A DNA stretch of 64,000 bases from Roseobacter cerasinus (GTDB lineage Bacteria; Pseudomonadota; Alphaproteobacteria; Rhodobacterales; Rhodobacteraceae): positions 351,305 through 415,304 of the forward strand of contig NZ_BLIV01000005.1 of assembly GCF_009811755.1 (NCBI RefSeq), written 5' to 3'. The position numbers and the translations under genes were made by a program. Within the stretch, counting starts at the first letter, position 1, and every line of letters begins with the position of its first letter. Positions 1 to 9,885 of the stretch are shown here, piece after piece. The notes beneath the pieces are model-generated. The model saw only the letters and a list, made by a program, of their open reading frames with translations, had not been told where the DNA came from and made no database searches.

Positions 1-600
1 CTGCACTATATCGTTGCCCTTCTGCTGCACGACATCGGCTATATGCGCGACATCTGCAAGGGCGACACTGCAAACAGCGTTGTCATCAATGCATCGGGAG
101 ACTGCATCACGCCACCGCGCGGCGCATCTGATGCCTTTCTGGCCCCCTACCATGTAGATCGTGGCATGATGTACGCACGCGAGCGCTTTGCGGACTCAGG
201 CCTGATTGACGAGCAACGGATTGCGGCAGCGATCGACTACACGCGCTTTCCGGTTCCCGGCGATGCACATTACCATTCGACAACAAGCGAACCCGCGCTT
301 GCCCGCGCGGCCGATCTGATTGGTCAAATGGCGGACCCGTTCTACCACCGAAAGATCGGCGCGCTTTATCAAGAATTCAAAGAAACCGGCATGGCCGAAG
401 AGTTGGGCTATCAAAGTGCCGTGGATCTCATGGAAAAGTTCCCCGACTTTTTCTGGTCTCAGGTCCAGCCATTGATTGGCCCCGCTCTGGGGCATCTGGA
501 GCATACGATGGAGGGCAAGCAATGGGTGGCGCAGCTCTACAATCATATCTTCCAGGTGCACCACCGCACCAGCGTCCTGGGCCCGTTTTCTGGCGCCTGA
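1..600 (+). CDS. HD-domain phosphohydrolase, 5' end missing
   Basis: The reading frame is open from the first base of the window, so the gene begins to the left. The visible part is 199 residues. Near its start it has the metal-binding His-Asp pair in LLLHDIGY, followed by a helical domain with further histidines (PYHVDRG, DAHYHSTT). This fits the HD superfamily of metal-dependent phosphohydrolases, which hydrolyse nucleotides or cyclic dinucleotides; the substrate cannot be told. No membrane segment is visible. The first ATG (position 43) lies downstream of the HD motif, so it cannot be the true start. The family assignment is fairly secure; the function is unknown. Confidence 0.7.
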   Translation: MHYIVALLLHDIGYMRDICKGDTANSVVINASGDCITPPRGASDAFLAPYHVDRGMMYARERFADSGLIDEQRIAAAIDYTRFPVPGDAHYHSTTSEPALARAADLIGQMADPFYHRKIGALYQEFKETGMAEELGYQSAVDLMEKFPDFFWSQVQPLIGPALGHLEHTMEGKQWVAQLYNHIFQVHHRTSVLGPFSGA

Positions 601-730
601 ACCCTGCCCAAAACTCAACCACATGGGGAACGCCAGCAACAGTTCCGCAGCATTTCACATGGCACCTGCCCCGCGGAGGCCCCACCCGAGGAAAGCGGTG
701 CTGACAGGGTCAGACACCTGGCCGCTGCGC

Positions 731-1159
731 TCACTGTTGGATGCTCTCAAGATAAAACAACAATCCAGCTAGCTCTCTTGGTGTCGGCGTCAGCACGCCC
801 TCTATCTCCACAGGAACCAGATCTTCAGCCATGGCACCGCCAAACTGCGGCATGACGCGGGCGAGATGGCTGTTTTTGGGGTCACCGTAGATGTAGCTCA
901 ACGCCCGAGCGGCCGGAAAAGCGCCTTTATTATCGGCACTTAATGCGGTGAGATCAGGAGGCGCGACAGCGAGGCGGCCGGCCTGCACTGTTTTGCCGCG
1001 ACCGTCCGTTCCGTGACAGGAGGAGCAGTTTGCAGCAAAAAAAATCGCGCCATCAGCCTGCGTCGGCATCACCTCGTCTCGCCCGTCCAGATTGGTGCAA
1101 GAGGCCAGAACCGATAGGGCACTGCCGAACGCAATTCGGGTCAGGGTGATCTTGTGCAT
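731..1159 (-). CDS. Small c-type cytochrome, predicted lipoprotein
   Basis: A 142-residue protein starting at the ATG at 1159. An upstream in-frame ATG exists at 1264, but only the 1159 start gives a proper signal: a basic N-terminus, a hydrophobic stretch and a lipobox ending LASC at Cys21. The mature protein has one heme c site, C45-S-S-C-H49, and a downstream Met-Pro in RVMPQFGG that could be the sixth heme ligand. It should sit lipid-anchored in the periplasm and carry electrons. The partner enzyme is not identifiable from neighbours, which are a convergent HD protein and a SpoIIAA-like protein on the same strand. Confidence 0.8.
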   Translation of the reverse strand: MHKITLTRIAFGSALSVLASCTNLDGRDEVMPTQADGAIFFAANCSSCHGTDGRGKTVQAGRLAVAPPDLTALSADNKGAFPAARALSYIYGDPKNSHLARVMPQFGGAMAEDLVPVEIEGVLTPTPRELAGLLFYLESIQQ

Positions 1160-1334
1160 GGGTGTCCTTCCAGTTGAGTTCTGTGTAACGTCAGTCCGCA
1201 ACGTCGCATGCATGGCGACGGGGACCATAGGGTTGGCGCCTTTCCCGCAGGGATCAGTTGACAACTCGGATGGTTGTACGCGCGTGCCCTCCCATGCCTA
1301 TGCAGCCTGTGCCAGAACAAGTTGCCCTGTCCGG

Positions 1335-1787
1335 TCACCCATCAAGATGTTCATGGGTATCCGCCAACGCGTGGCTCTCTAACTCGTCATCCAGCCAACG
1401 CTCTGCGGCCACCATATCCGAGAGTTGGAAGCTCTTGATTTGAAACGATGGGATCACCGCGCCCTTAATCTCTGCAGCAGTGCGCAGCCAACTGACATCC
1501 GTGACAACTGCACATTTGTCGAACTTGCCGAGCAAGCCAAATAGCTCTGGCAACTGACTAAGCTCTACCGCGAGAGCACCGATGGTCGGAAACTCGAAAT
1601 CGGATATGACATAGAGAAGCTTGCCGTCCGAGATATCCATCGATTTCTCGATAACTTCATTTAAGCCCGCCCTCATCAGCTCCTTGTCGAGAGCGCCAGA
1701 AAGCTCAATGTCCAAACGGTTTTCAGATCGCTGTAAGACTCTCAACACGGATCGCACCCTCCTCTTGTTGAAAAGGAGCATGTACAC
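1335..1787 (-). CDS. SpoIIAA-like (STAS-fold) protein
   Basis: A 150-residue soluble protein. Its second half (KLLYVISDFEFP, then FDKCAVVTDVSWLR, then FQLSDMVAAERWL) matches the layout of the SpoIIAA-like family, in which a core strand is followed by a conserved AVV-D-W segment and a C-terminal Trp in an amphipathic helix. These proteins have a STAS or CRAL-TRIO-like fold and may bind lipids or partner proteins; no defined reaction is known. A start a few codons downstream is possible. It lies upstream of the cytochrome gene on the same strand with about 175 bp between them, so co-transcription is uncertain. Confidence 0.65.
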   Translation of the reverse strand: MYMLLFNKRRVRSVLRVLQRSENRLDIELSGALDKELMRAGLNEVIEKSMDISDGKLLYVISDFEFPTIGALAVELSQLPELFGLLGKFDKCAVVTDVSWLRTAAEIKGAVIPSFQIKSFQLSDMVAAERWLDDELESHALADTHEHLDG

Positions 1788-2557
1788 ATCAGACAGACGT
1801 GTCGTTGATGCAAATCAAAGGCGTTTCCACCGAGATAGAGGTGCTGGTCACCCCCAGAGTACTCGCTGAATGCGGGATCAAATCGCCCCCCAAACCCGCC
1901 ACGACCGGGGCTATCGCCCACAACGAGGCAGTCAACGCATCGCGCGCTATCTGGGTCGCGTCATCTGGCGATCCCTCTCGGGACATTTGCTTTGCAAATA
2001 CCCTGCCGGTCAGCAGATGGAGCGGTGACCACCGCCGCAGCCGTGTCGAAACCAAGATGCATTGCGTGAAACTGCTGAGGCAGCGCCTTATGGCACGGGA
2101 CGTCGAAGGCGGGTCGCCAAAATCCAAGTCCGCATCGCTGTTCTTCAATCGCTGCACCGCGCCTGGCATTCCCGCTACCAGGGCAGTAGTCTAAACCCGC
2201 CAGGGGAAAGGGCACCAACGACCGCCAACCGATTTGGGCAACCAAACCGGCTGATCCGACCAACGGGAGCAGGTCACCATTGCAGAAACTCTGCTCAAAA
2301 GTGACCCATGTGATTGGAGCCAGATAAACAGGTGTGCCCCCATTCCGGCGAGGCTTCTCCGGACCGATCCGCATGATCGCGACGATCCCGCATATTCATT
2401 CAGCGGCCAGCAAGCCTCCCAATGATATACGTGTAGACCCCATTGTGTTGGTGATGGGCAAGTGACGGCGCGGTGGTTTTGACCTTCACCAGCAGAAGTA
2501 CGGGTTCATAGGTTCATTCCTGGTCGTAAGGGCGCCGATCGTTCGAACACTCCCAGC
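1788..2557. other. 770-bp stretch with no convincing gene
   Basis: Several overlapping open frames of 80-137 codons occur on both strands. None has a recognisable motif, a consistent ribosome-binding site or a normal amino-acid composition. A minus-strand frame near 1790-1960 has a hydrophobic stretch (ASLWAIAPVVAGLGG), and another near 2200-2370 also looks partly protein-like, so a decayed gene is possible. I could not identify it. Confidence 0.4.
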
Positions 2558-3079
2558 TCACCGCAGAAGTGCCTCAATCGCTTGAGTGATTTTAGGTGAC
2601 TGCGGTTTGGTACTACTGCCCCAGGTACCGACCACTTCGCCCTCAGGTCCGATCAGCACCTTGTTAAAATTCCACCGGGGAACAAACCCCGTCTCTGCCG
2701 CTACCTCCTGATAAAACACATGCGCTCCCTCGCCCTTCACCCTGGTAATATCCGCCATGGGCAGATCCAGCCCGAAGGTGACTTCGCAGAATTCCTTAAC
2801 CTCCTTGGCGCTGCCAAGCTCCTGATTGAAATCATCAGATGGCACCGCCAATACCACCAATCCCCGATCGCGATACGTATCGTAGAGCGCCTGCAGCCCC
2901 TCATACTGCCCAGTGAACCCGCATTGCGAGGCTGTGTTCACGACCAGCACCGGCTGACCCGACCAATCGCCCGTGTTCAACGTACCTCCGTCAATCGACA
3001 CAAATTCATGCGCCGAAACACCAGCCTGTGCTGCTGCCCCGGCCACCATCCCAATGATCGCCGCACCAACCCTTGTCAT
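2558..3079 (-). CDS. Glutathione peroxidase family protein, exported
   Basis: A 173-residue protein starting at the ATG at 3079, which has a GGGAG ribosome-binding site just upstream; the longer frame to 3133 has none. Residues 1-23 form a Sec signal peptide ending VSA. The peroxidatic Cys lies in NTASQCGFTGQ, and the WNF-K segment (PRWNFNKVLIGP) of the family's active site is present. The usual FPCNQF element reads VPSDDFNQE, so the second Cys used by thioredoxin-dependent members is missing. It probably reduces hydroperoxides in the periplasm using a thiol donor that cannot be specified. It is divergent from the msrB-msrA pair, a shared oxidative-damage theme. Confidence 0.85.
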   Translation of the reverse strand: MTRVGAAIIGMVAGAAAQAGVSAHEFVSIDGGTLNTGDWSGQPVLVVNTASQCGFTGQYEGLQALYDTYRDRGLVVLAVPSDDFNQELGSAKEVKEFCEVTFGLDLPMADITRVKGEGAHVFYQEVAAETGFVPRWNFNKVLIGPEGEVVGTWGSSTKPQSPKITQAIEALLR

Positions 3080-3201
3080 ATTGCACTCCCTCTCTGCTTG
3101 CCCGGGATATAGGGCCGCCGGCGCGAATGTCATGCACCCGGCACCTCTTTAACTCCTGGCGATTTGACCCATCTTAGAGGCAAAGCGTGAAAGGAGGCCC
3201 C

Positions 3202-3651
3202 ATGCCCACTTATGAAAAGACCGAAGAGGCGATCTCAAAGCTCTCGCTTGAGGAATACCGTGTCACCCAGCAGAACGGCACCGAACGCCCCGGCACAGGC
3301 AAGCTCCTGTATAACAAGTCGCCCGGCATCTACGTCGATATCGTCTCGGGCGAGCCACTCTTTGCCTCAGCCGACAAGTATGAGAGCGGCTGCGGCTGGC
3401 CCAGTTTCACCAAACCTATCGAGCCCGCCCATGTGACGGAGCTCAGCGATACCACCCTCGGCATGGTTCGCACCGAGGTCCGTTCAACTCATGGCGACAG
3501 CCATCTTGGCCACGTCTTCCCCGATGGCCCGCAGGACCGGGGCGGGCTGCGCTACTGTATCAACTCCGCAAGTTTGCGGTTTGTGCACCGTGACGACATG
3601 GCCGCCGAAGGCTATGGTGACTACATGGATCAAGTGGAGGACGTGGTATGA
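3202..3651 (+). CDS. msrB: Peptide-methionine (R)-S-oxide reductase MsrB
   Basis: A 149-residue enzyme reducing the R-epimer of methionine sulfoxide in proteins. The start at 3202 is set by a strong AAGGAGG site at 3191-3197; an in-frame GTG at 3187 lies before it. The family signature GCGWPSF is present, as are [10 protein letters not shown] and the catalytic Cys in RYCINSASL. The two CxxC zinc pairs of many MsrB proteins are absent, since the first region reads [10 protein letters not shown], so this should be a zinc-free type. There is no signal peptide, so it acts in the cytoplasm. Its stop codon overlaps the msrA start (ATGA). Confidence 0.95.
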   Translation: MPTYEKTEEAISKLSLEEYRVTQQNGTERPGTGKLLYNKSPGIYVDIVSGEPLFASADKYESGCGWPSFTKPIEPAHVTELSDTTLGMVRTEVRSTHGDSHLGHVFPDGPQDRGGLRYCINSASLRFVHRDDMAAEGYGDYMDQVEDVV

Positions 3652-4160
3652 GCCATCAGCGCGCAGTCTTGGCGGGGGGATGTTTCTGGGGCATGCAGGA
3701 TCTGATCCGAAAACGCCCCGGCGTGATCTCGACCAGAGTGGGCTATACCGGCGGGGACGTGCCACAGGCGACCTACCGCAATCACGGCACGCACGCTGAG
3801 GGCATCGAGGTCATTTTTGACCCCAAGCAGGTCACATACCGAGAGGTGCTGGAGTTCTTCTTCCAGATCCACGACCCCACCACACCCAACCGTCAAGGCA
3901 ATGATGTCGGCATGAGCTATCGCTCGGCCATCTACTACGTGGATGACGCACAAAAGCAGGTGGCCCTCGACACCATCGCCGATGTGGAAGCCTCAGGCCT
4001 CTGGCCGGGCAAGGTGGTGACCGAAGTCGCGCCCGTCGGCGCTTTCTGGGAGGCCGAACCGGAGCATCAGGATTATCTGGAACGCATCCCCAATGGCTAT
4101 ACCTGCCATTTCCCGCGTGCCGATTGGGTTTTGCCCAAACGCACGCAAGCCGCTGAATAA
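3648..4160 (+). CDS. msrA: Peptide-methionine (S)-S-oxide reductase MsrA
   Basis: A 170-residue enzyme that reduces the S-epimer of methionine sulfoxide, complementing MsrB encoded immediately upstream. The catalytic motif GCFWG is near the N-terminus, followed by [12 protein letters not shown] and the conserved [18 protein letters not shown] segment. The ATG overlaps the msrB stop codon by four bases, so the two are almost certainly translationally coupled. No signal peptide is present. Confidence 0.95.
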   Translation: MSHQRAVLAGGCFWGMQDLIRKRPGVISTRVGYTGGDVPQATYRNHGTHAEGIEVIFDPKQVTYREVLEFFFQIHDPTTPNRQGNDVGMSYRSAIYYVDDAQKQVALDTIADVEASGLWPGKVVTEVAPVGAFWEAEPEHQDYLERIPNGYTCHFPRADWVLPKRTQAAE

Positions 4161-4180
4161 CCAGCCCTACGAGCTTCGGC

Positions 4181-4204
4181 CTGGCCCTCGCTTTGCAGGG
4201 CCGG
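4181..4204 (+). terminator. Possible terminator hairpin after msrA
   Basis: An inverted repeat with a core GGCCCT stem, an eight-base loop and AGGGCC lies about 20 bp past the msrA stop. There is only a weak T-rich stretch after it (CCTTCAATGGTTTCTT), so intrinsic termination is plausible rather than certain. Confidence 0.4.
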
Positions 4205-4268
4205 AACCTTCAATGGTTTCTTAATATTGGATGCATAACACGGACTCTCCATCACTGCGGAGATCCAG

Positions 4269-6347
4269 ATGGCACGACTGTTTCGAAAATCACCCCCAAC
4301 CCCGTCTTCGAGCCATGAACACGCGGCTTTTCTCGCCGCGATTGACAACAGTCATGTGCTGGTCTGGTTTGCACCAGACGGCACCATCCTGGACGTGAAT
4401 GAAAACTTTTGCCAGCTGTTCGGCTATACGAAGGACGAGGTTGTCGGCAAATCCCGACGCATCCTGCTCGACAAGGATGACCCGGAAGACAAAGATGAAG
4501 AGGCGGCGATACGTGGGTTGAAATCCCCCGGACCACGCGCTGATGTGGTTGGCCGGGTGACCAAGACGGGTCAGAAACTCTGGCTCTCGGCAACCTATCT
4601 TCCCATCACGGACGCTGCTGGCAAGGTGGTCAAAATGGTCACCGTAAGCCACGACCTGACCAGCAAGGTAGAACTCGAACGTGCGGAAAAGCAGAACCTC
4701 CTGCGCCAGATTGAGGCGATATCCGCGACCCACGGCCGCGTTGTCTATGATGTGGATGGCAAGATCCTCGAAGTGAACGACATGGCGCTCGACCTGCTGG
4801 GATATGAGCGGGAAGAGTTTGTGGGAGAGAATTACGCCAAACTTGTTCACCCGGACTACGCAGGCACCGACCGCTATGAGAAATTTCTGGAAGAGGTCAA
4901 GAATGGTGTGGTGCCAGCCGGCAACTTCAAACGGTTCCGAAAGGATGGCACGGGCCTTTGGGTGCAGTCGATCTACTGCCCTGAGCGTGACAAGGACGGC
5001 AATGTGGTCCGAATGATATCGGTCAAAAGCGATGTGACCGCGATCATGGAAGCCAATGACATGACCAATACGATCACCAAGATCCAGGCGGTGATCGAGT
5101 TTTCGCCTGATGGCACCATCCGCCATGCCAACGATCTGTTCCTCGGTGCCATGGGCTACACGCTTGATGAGATCGTGGGCAAGCATCACAGCATGTTCAT
5201 GCCTGACGGCGAGGTTGACACGCCGGAGTACGCAGCCCATTGGCGCATTTTGCAGGAAGGCAAGTTTCATACGGGCGAGTACCGGCGTCGCGCAAAAGAT
5301 GGGTCAGATGTGTGGATTGCCGCAAGCTATACGCCCGTGATCGGACCCAATGGCGAGACGGTCAAGGTGGTGAAATACGCCACCGATATTACCCCCCGGG
5401 TACAGGCGATCAAATCGCTGCGCGATGGGCTGGCGCACCTGGCGGAGGGCGACTTGCGCCATGAAATCCTCGGGACGTTCGGGCGCGACTTCGACCCGCT
5501 CAAACAGGACTTCAACACGGCAATCGCGAAGCTGCGCACTAGCCTCGGCGGTGTGGTCGAGGCAAGTCGCGAGATTGACAGTGGCACCAAAGAGATCTCG
5601 ACCGCCTCAGACGACCTCAGCCGACGGACAGAAAGCCAAGCGGCCTCGCTGGAAGAGACGGCCGCAGCCATCGCCGAAATGTCGGCCTCGGTGAAATCCA
5701 CCGCCGACATCGCCAGAAACACCCGCGATGTCGTTGAAAAGACCAAGTCACGGGCCACCGCCAGTTCCGAGGTGATGGCGCAGGCGCGCACAGCGATGGA
5801 TGCGATCTCGTCAAGCTCGGATGAAATTTCGAAAATTACCTCGATGATTGAGGATATCGCATTCCAGACCAACCTCTTGGCACTGAACGCCGGGGTCGAG
5901 GCGGCCCGCGCGGGCGAGGCCGGACGCGGGTTTGCCGTGGTGGCCTCAGAAGTCCGCGCATTGGCGCAACGCTCATCAGAAGCTGCAACACAGATCGCAC
6001 ATCTGATCGCCACCTCGGCAAATCAGGTCCATGAGGGCGTCGATTTGGTCTCAAAGACCGGCGAGTCGCTGGCAGAGATCGACAGCTTTGTCGCCGATCT
6101 GACCAAGATGGTGGCGGATATTGCTGCGGCAGCGGCCGAACAATCCGGCGGGTTGGATGAAATCAACGGCTCGGTCAGCGCGCTTGACGACGTCACACAA
6201 AGAAATGCCGCCATGTTCGAGGAAACCAATGCGGCCACCCAACTGCTCACCAATGAAGTCGAAAAACTCGGCAAGATCGCCACGTCTTTCAGCATCGGCA
6301 CCGAGGGCGAGGATGCAATTGCCTCACCAGACAGGCTTGCGTCGTGA
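4269..6347 (+). CDS. Soluble methyl-accepting chemotaxis protein with three PAS domains
   Basis: A 692-residue chemoreceptor. Three PAS domains with their C-terminal caps span roughly residues 20-135, 140-255 and 260-375. Each carries the usual G-x-I-x-x-N-x-x-F/L pattern, for example [16 protein letters not shown] and [17 protein letters not shown] short HAMP-like linker follows (about 380-430), then the MCP signalling domain. The kinase-contact hairpin reads [20 protein letters not shown]. No transmembrane helix is visible, so it is cytoplasmic and probably senses redox, energy state or an internal ligand, passing the signal to CheA/CheW. The PAS ligand is not predictable. No che genes are adjacent. 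Confidence 0.9.
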   Translation: MARLFRKSPPTPSSSHEHAAFLAAIDNSHVLVWFAPDGTILDVNENFCQLFGYTKDEVVGKSRRILLDKDDPEDKDEEAAIRGLKSPGPRADVVGRVTKTGQKLWLSATYLPITDAAGKVVKMVTVSHDLTSKVELERAEKQNLLRQIEAISATHGRVVYDVDGKILEVNDMALDLLGYEREEFVGENYAKLVHPDYAGTDRYEKFLEEVKNGVVPAGNFKRFRKDGTGLWVQSIYCPERDKDGNVVRMISVKSDVTAIMEANDMTNTITKIQAVIEFSPDGTIRHANDLFLGAMGYTLDEIVGKHHSMFMPDGEVDTPEYAAHWRILQEGKFHTGEYRRRAKDGSDVWIAASYTPVIGPNGETVKVVKYATDITPRVQAIKSLRDGLAHLAEGDLRHEILGTFGRDFDPLKQDFNTAIAKLRTSLGGVVEASREIDSGTKEISTASDDLSRRTESQAASLEETAAAIAEMSASVKSTADIARNTRDVVEKTKSRATASSEVMAQARTAMDAISSSSDEISKITSMIEDIAFQTNLLALNAGVEAARAGEAGRGFAVVASEVRALAQRSSEAATQIAHLIATSANQVHEGVDLVSKTGESLAEIDSFVADLTKMVADIAAAAAEQSGGLDEINGSVSALDDVTQRNAAMFEETNAATQLLTNEVEKLGKIATSFSIGTEGEDAIASPDRLAS

Positions 6348-6671
6348 TCAACAGAGTGTTGCGACCCAGGACTGGCAGCGTGACGGTCGGCCATGGTCTG
6401 AGAGGCCAAGATCATTGGCTCCCGAGGGCGAGGTCTCTGATGCCCGTTAACAGACCGCGTTGGCAGTTTTGCGCCAAACCTTAGGTATTCCTAGCCTATC
6501 TGGTTTTATGCCGCACGGTTGGCAAAGCCCAAACGTCTCTAGAACACAAGGCGTCTGGAGAATGTAGCCCGAGGCAGGACAATCAGACCGTCCACCACTC
6601 TCAAGGTACGATCAAAACGTAAGATGCAACGAGAGTTGCGAGCATCCTTCGCGAGAGGCGCCTATCGCTTT
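6348..6671. other. Convergent intergenic region, no gene seen
   Basis: The gap between the chemoreceptor and heme oxygenase genes, which point toward each other. I see no good start site, RNA gene or strong terminator hairpin here. Confidence 0.5.
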
Positions 6672-7337
6672 CTAAAGCCCGCCGTTCGTGGGTTGGCCGC
6701 CAACTGCCAGAGTAGTGTTGTGCTGAGATGCACCAATACCGGCAGCATTGGCGGCAGATGCCACCGCGTCGATCAGTTCGAAAGTCTGCCGCGCCCCGGT
6801 CGAGATGCAATCAAGTGCACCCTTCTGCTTGCAACTTTGATCCAATTCGACAACCAGCGACTTCCAGTTTTGCGGATCGGGCTTCAGGCCATAGTAGGCC
6901 ATGGGCGCCATCGGCAAGGTTTGCTTCAGATGCTGGCGTATCACGGCTCCACCAAATTGAGCACCATGCAGCGTGTAAAGCATGCCCAAGACTTCATGAT
7001 CTGTGCCGAAGTAGAACAAGTCGTCTGACATATCTTGCGATGCCGACGGCGCATCCTGGAGGAGTGCTTTGCATTGACGTCGCAGTGAAAAATCATCGAA
7101 GGCACCCGACGCAGACCGACAGTTCTCCGCCGCAACAAAGACGTCGCGGAAAACACAGAGAATCCGCCTGTATTCCGGCACCGATAGATCGTCAGCGAGA
7201 AGCCGGCCAATCAGGGGATGATGATGCAGCGCTTCATGCGCTTGGCGCGTTCTCGCAGCGATTTGAAAGCGCGCTGTTTGAGGCGATACAGTAGTACCGG
7301 CCTTCGGTACCGAACCTGGATCACCCTGGTCAGTCAT
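6672..7337 (-). CDS. Heme oxygenase (biliverdin-producing, BphO-like)
   Basis: A 221-residue cytoplasmic protein of the bacterial heme oxygenase fold. The proximal heme-ligand histidine is probably His34 in TRQAHEALHHHP. The distal-helix glycine-rich segment is in LYTLHGAQFGGAVIRQHL. The enzyme opens heme with oxygen to give biliverdin, CO and iron. Its start lies eight bases inside the upstream bacteriophytochrome gene, whose chromophore is biliverdin, so the genomic coupling itself supports the role. The residues after about 200 are low in conservation. The symbol bphO is sometimes used for this arrangement. Confidence 0.85.
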   Translation of the reverse strand: MTDQGDPGSVPKAGTTVSPQTARFQIAARTRQAHEALHHHPLIGRLLADDLSVPEYRRILCVFRDVFVAAENCRSASGAFDDFSLRRQCKALLQDAPSASQDMSDDLFYFGTDHEVLGMLYTLHGAQFGGAVIRQHLKQTLPMAPMAYYGLKPDPQNWKSLVVELDQSCKQKGALDCISTGARQTFELIDAVASAANAAGIGASQHNTTLAVGGQPTNGGL

Positions 7338-9885
7338 CTGCGCTCAGCATCATCTCGATGGCGTTCTGCAGTTCCAAATCGGGGATGGGCTTGGTGAAGC
7401 GCGGCACATGTTGCAGGTTGGTCGGCAGCATGGCCTGGTCGCCGTAGCCGGTCACAAAAACGAAGGGGACGCCCAATCCCATCAGACGCATGGCAATGGG
7501 CTCGCTTGTCTCACCGGTCCCGAGATTGACGTCGAGCACTGCGAAAACCGGGCGTTCCTCTTCGAGGTATGCCATCGCCCGATCCAATCCGCCAAAGCGA
7601 TGTACCTCGTCAAACCCGCAATCCTCGAGTTGATCGTTCATCTCTTTTGCGATGACGAAGTTGTCTTCGACCAGAAGGGCTGCCCCTCGAATCTGCTGGG
7701 AGCGCACATAGTCCTTCGAGCTTTCGGCCGTCGGTTTGATGGCCGTATCTCCGGACGCCTGTTGTTGCAATGTCTGGGTCAGAACCCTGTTGGGCAGAAA
7801 CAGGCGGCCGATAACCCCAGATGGGTCAAAGATCAGCTCACTTTCACCTTCCAGCTCATAGGGCACGGCCTGTTCGATGAGCGTTGTCCCGAACCCGCGC
7901 TCCTCGGGCTGTTTGACTTCAGGACCACCGGATTCGCGCCAATTGAACCACAGCCCGTGTGGCGTTTTACTTGTGCGGATATCGACGGCCCCACCTTCAC
8001 CCGACAAAGCCCCGTATTTTACGGCATTGGTCGCCAGCTCATGGATCACGAGTGAAACGATGGGGGCCACCTCGGCGCGAACGTAAACATCATCTCCAGA
8101 CAGGCTGATGCGCGCCTCTTTCTCGAAAGGTTCCAGTTCGACATCGATCAGTCTGTAGAATGACGCAGAAGACAGATCGGAACCTGAGGCAATGTCATGG
8201 GCCGAGGCAAGCGCCAGAATGCGGGACTCAAGCGCCGCGGAATAGGAACTCAAATCTCCGTATCGACGCTGGGCTTGTTTGGAGACCGATCTGACAAGGG
8301 CGAGAATGTTGCGCACCCGGTGATTCAGCTCATTGATCATGAGCTTTTGCTGACGGTTCATGGTGTTCAACAGGGACCGGCGTTCAGCACTGTTGACCAA
8401 GGCCAGGATGCGCTTGGCGAAATAGATGTCCTGATCGGTCCAGGGTACACAGCGCCCATTTACCTGCTGAAGATAGGTTTTGAAGGAGCCGCGTGGGGCA
8501 AGGCGTGCTTGACCTGTCGGGGTTTCTTCCACGGTCTTTTCCGGGTTGCCGGCCCAGTTGACCACCTGCTCCGCTTCTCTGCGGAAAACCACCATCGCGT
8601 TGTCTGAGTTCATGGCTGCCGCGACGGCGCCTGCGTTTCCTCGCAAAGAATCCCGCAGGTCAGGGAAACGCTCACCAAGGCTTTCAACGGTGATGACGGC
8701 CCCGGGGTTCGCCTGGGCTTCCTCAAGCAGGCGCTGGTTCACGATGTCGTCCGGTACATCGCCAAAGCTATTGGTTCGCGAGCCGATCAGCATTGCGAAA
8801 CCGGTTGCACTCATCACATCTTTGGCCAAAGGCGCAATCTGCGGCAGCGGCAAGTCAACGTCTTCATCCTTGTCCATCTGCACAAGAAGGTCGTCTTTGA
8901 TCCGATCGACGCGTTCTACAAATTGAAGCCGCTCTTCCTGCAGCAAGGTCTGCAATTTGAACAAAAAGATGCCAAGAAAGCGGGCCAGGATATTGCGGAG
9001 CGCTGGCGCGGGGAGACGCGGTTTTCGATGGTGGAAGGAGATCATGCCCCACAGTTTATCGCCAACCGTGATCGACAGTGTCATGGTGGCCCTGACATCC
9101 ATATTGCGCAGATACTGAATGTGGACAGGCGACACGCCACGACACTCGGCGAGTGTAATGTCCAACGGCGGCAGGTCGGCAGTGGCCGCTTTGATTGGAG
9201 CGGGTTCCTGATCCACATCCTCGATAAAGCGCAAAGGCAATTTCGCCATGATGGCCCGGGCTTGCGCGGGTATGTCCCAGTGAGGAAACTTCAGACCGAG
9301 GAAGGGCTCCATGACCCGCGGACGGGCCTCGGCGATGACTTCTCCATTGTAGTCCTTGTCGAATCTGTAGACCATGACGCGGTCATACTCAGTCAGATGA
9401 CGCAGGAACTTGGCTGTCACGTCGAACAGCGTCTTCTGGTCGGAGCAGTCTTCGATTTCCTCCATCAAGGTGCTGACCGTCTTGAACGCATCGTCGCTGC
9501 CCAGATCGGGATCATTCGCAGCCTCAATTTGCAGAACAATGTATCCCTGACTTTCGAATGCCGCCAACTCAGCTTCAGCACCGTTCAAGTTGAACCGGCC
9601 CACAGAGCAAAGTTTGATGTTAAATCTTGGCAAGCTAGCCGCGTTCATCACGGCATGAACGATTTCCCTATCGAAAATCGACGCGAGGTCCTGACCAAGC
9701 AATTGAGCTGTAGACACACCTATGAGTGTGGCGCAGTTCTCGCTTGCATACGCGATCTCATGTGTCTTGCGGTCTATCGCCAGCAAACAGCAAAAGGGCT
9801 GAACTGTTCCGGGAATATGCACCGGCTCCGCCGCACATGTCTCAAGCGCGCGATTGAATGCCGTATCAGCTCGCTCTTCTGACAT
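7330..9885 (-). CDS. Bacteriophytochrome: photosensory core, HWE histidine kinase and receiver domain
   Basis: An 851-residue red/far-red light sensor. Cys17, upstream of the PAS domain, is placed to bind biliverdin. The GAF domain carries D204 in PHWDIPAQAR (the motif is usually PASDIP) and H255 in SPVHIQYL. The PHY tongue is visible in PRGSFKTYLQQV followed by PW. The kinase is the HWE type: phospho-acceptor H522 in NELNHRVRNILAL, then HELATNAVKYGAL and W649-x-E651. A receiver domain is fused at the C-terminus (about 735-848) with D785 in VLDVNLG and K832. Light should switch autophosphorylation and transfer to D785 or a partner. No separate output gene is adjacent. Confidence 0.93.
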   Translation of the reverse strand: MSEERADTAFNRALETCAAEPVHIPGTVQPFCCLLAIDRKTHEIAYASENCATLIGVSTAQLLGQDLASIFDREIVHAVMNAASLPRFNIKLCSVGRFNLNGAEAELAAFESQGYIVLQIEAANDPDLGSDDAFKTVSTLMEEIEDCSDQKTLFDVTAKFLRHLTEYDRVMVYRFDKDYNGEVIAEARPRVMEPFLGLKFPHWDIPAQARAIMAKLPLRFIEDVDQEPAPIKAATADLPPLDITLAECRGVSPVHIQYLRNMDVRATMTLSITVGDKLWGMISFHHRKPRLPAPALRNILARFLGIFLFKLQTLLQEERLQFVERVDRIKDDLLVQMDKDEDVDLPLPQIAPLAKDVMSATGFAMLIGSRTNSFGDVPDDIVNQRLLEEAQANPGAVITVESLGERFPDLRDSLRGNAGAVAAAMNSDNAMVVFRREAEQVVNWAGNPEKTVEETPTGQARLAPRGSFKTYLQQVNGRCVPWTDQDIYFAKRILALVNSAERRSLLNTMNRQQKLMINELNHRVRNILALVRSVSKQAQRRYGDLSSYSAALESRILALASAHDIASGSDLSSASFYRLIDVELEPFEKEARISLSGDDVYVRAEVAPIVSLVIHELATNAVKYGALSGEGGAVDIRTSKTPHGLWFNWRESGGPEVKQPEERGFGTTLIEQAVPYELEGESELIFDPSGVIGRLFLPNRVLTQTLQQQASGDTAIKPTAESSKDYVRSQQIRGAALLVEDNFVIAKEMNDQLEDCGFDEVHRFGGLDRAMAYLEEERPVFAVLDVNLGTGETSEPIAMRLMGLGVPFVFVTGYGDQAMLPTNLQHVPRFTKPIPDLELQNAIEMMLSADD

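Noticed and set aside
1799..2194. A 131-codon plus-strand frame as a gene
   Set aside because: It has no motif, no ribosome-binding site and overlaps equally long frames on the other strand.
2558..3079. Selenocysteine in the glutathione peroxidase
   Set aside because: The active-site codon is TGC (Cys), not TGA.
8923..9882. A 319-codon open frame on the plus strand
   Set aside because: It is the antisense shadow of the bacteriophytochrome gene; it has no motif and its composition is typical of reverse-strand reading.
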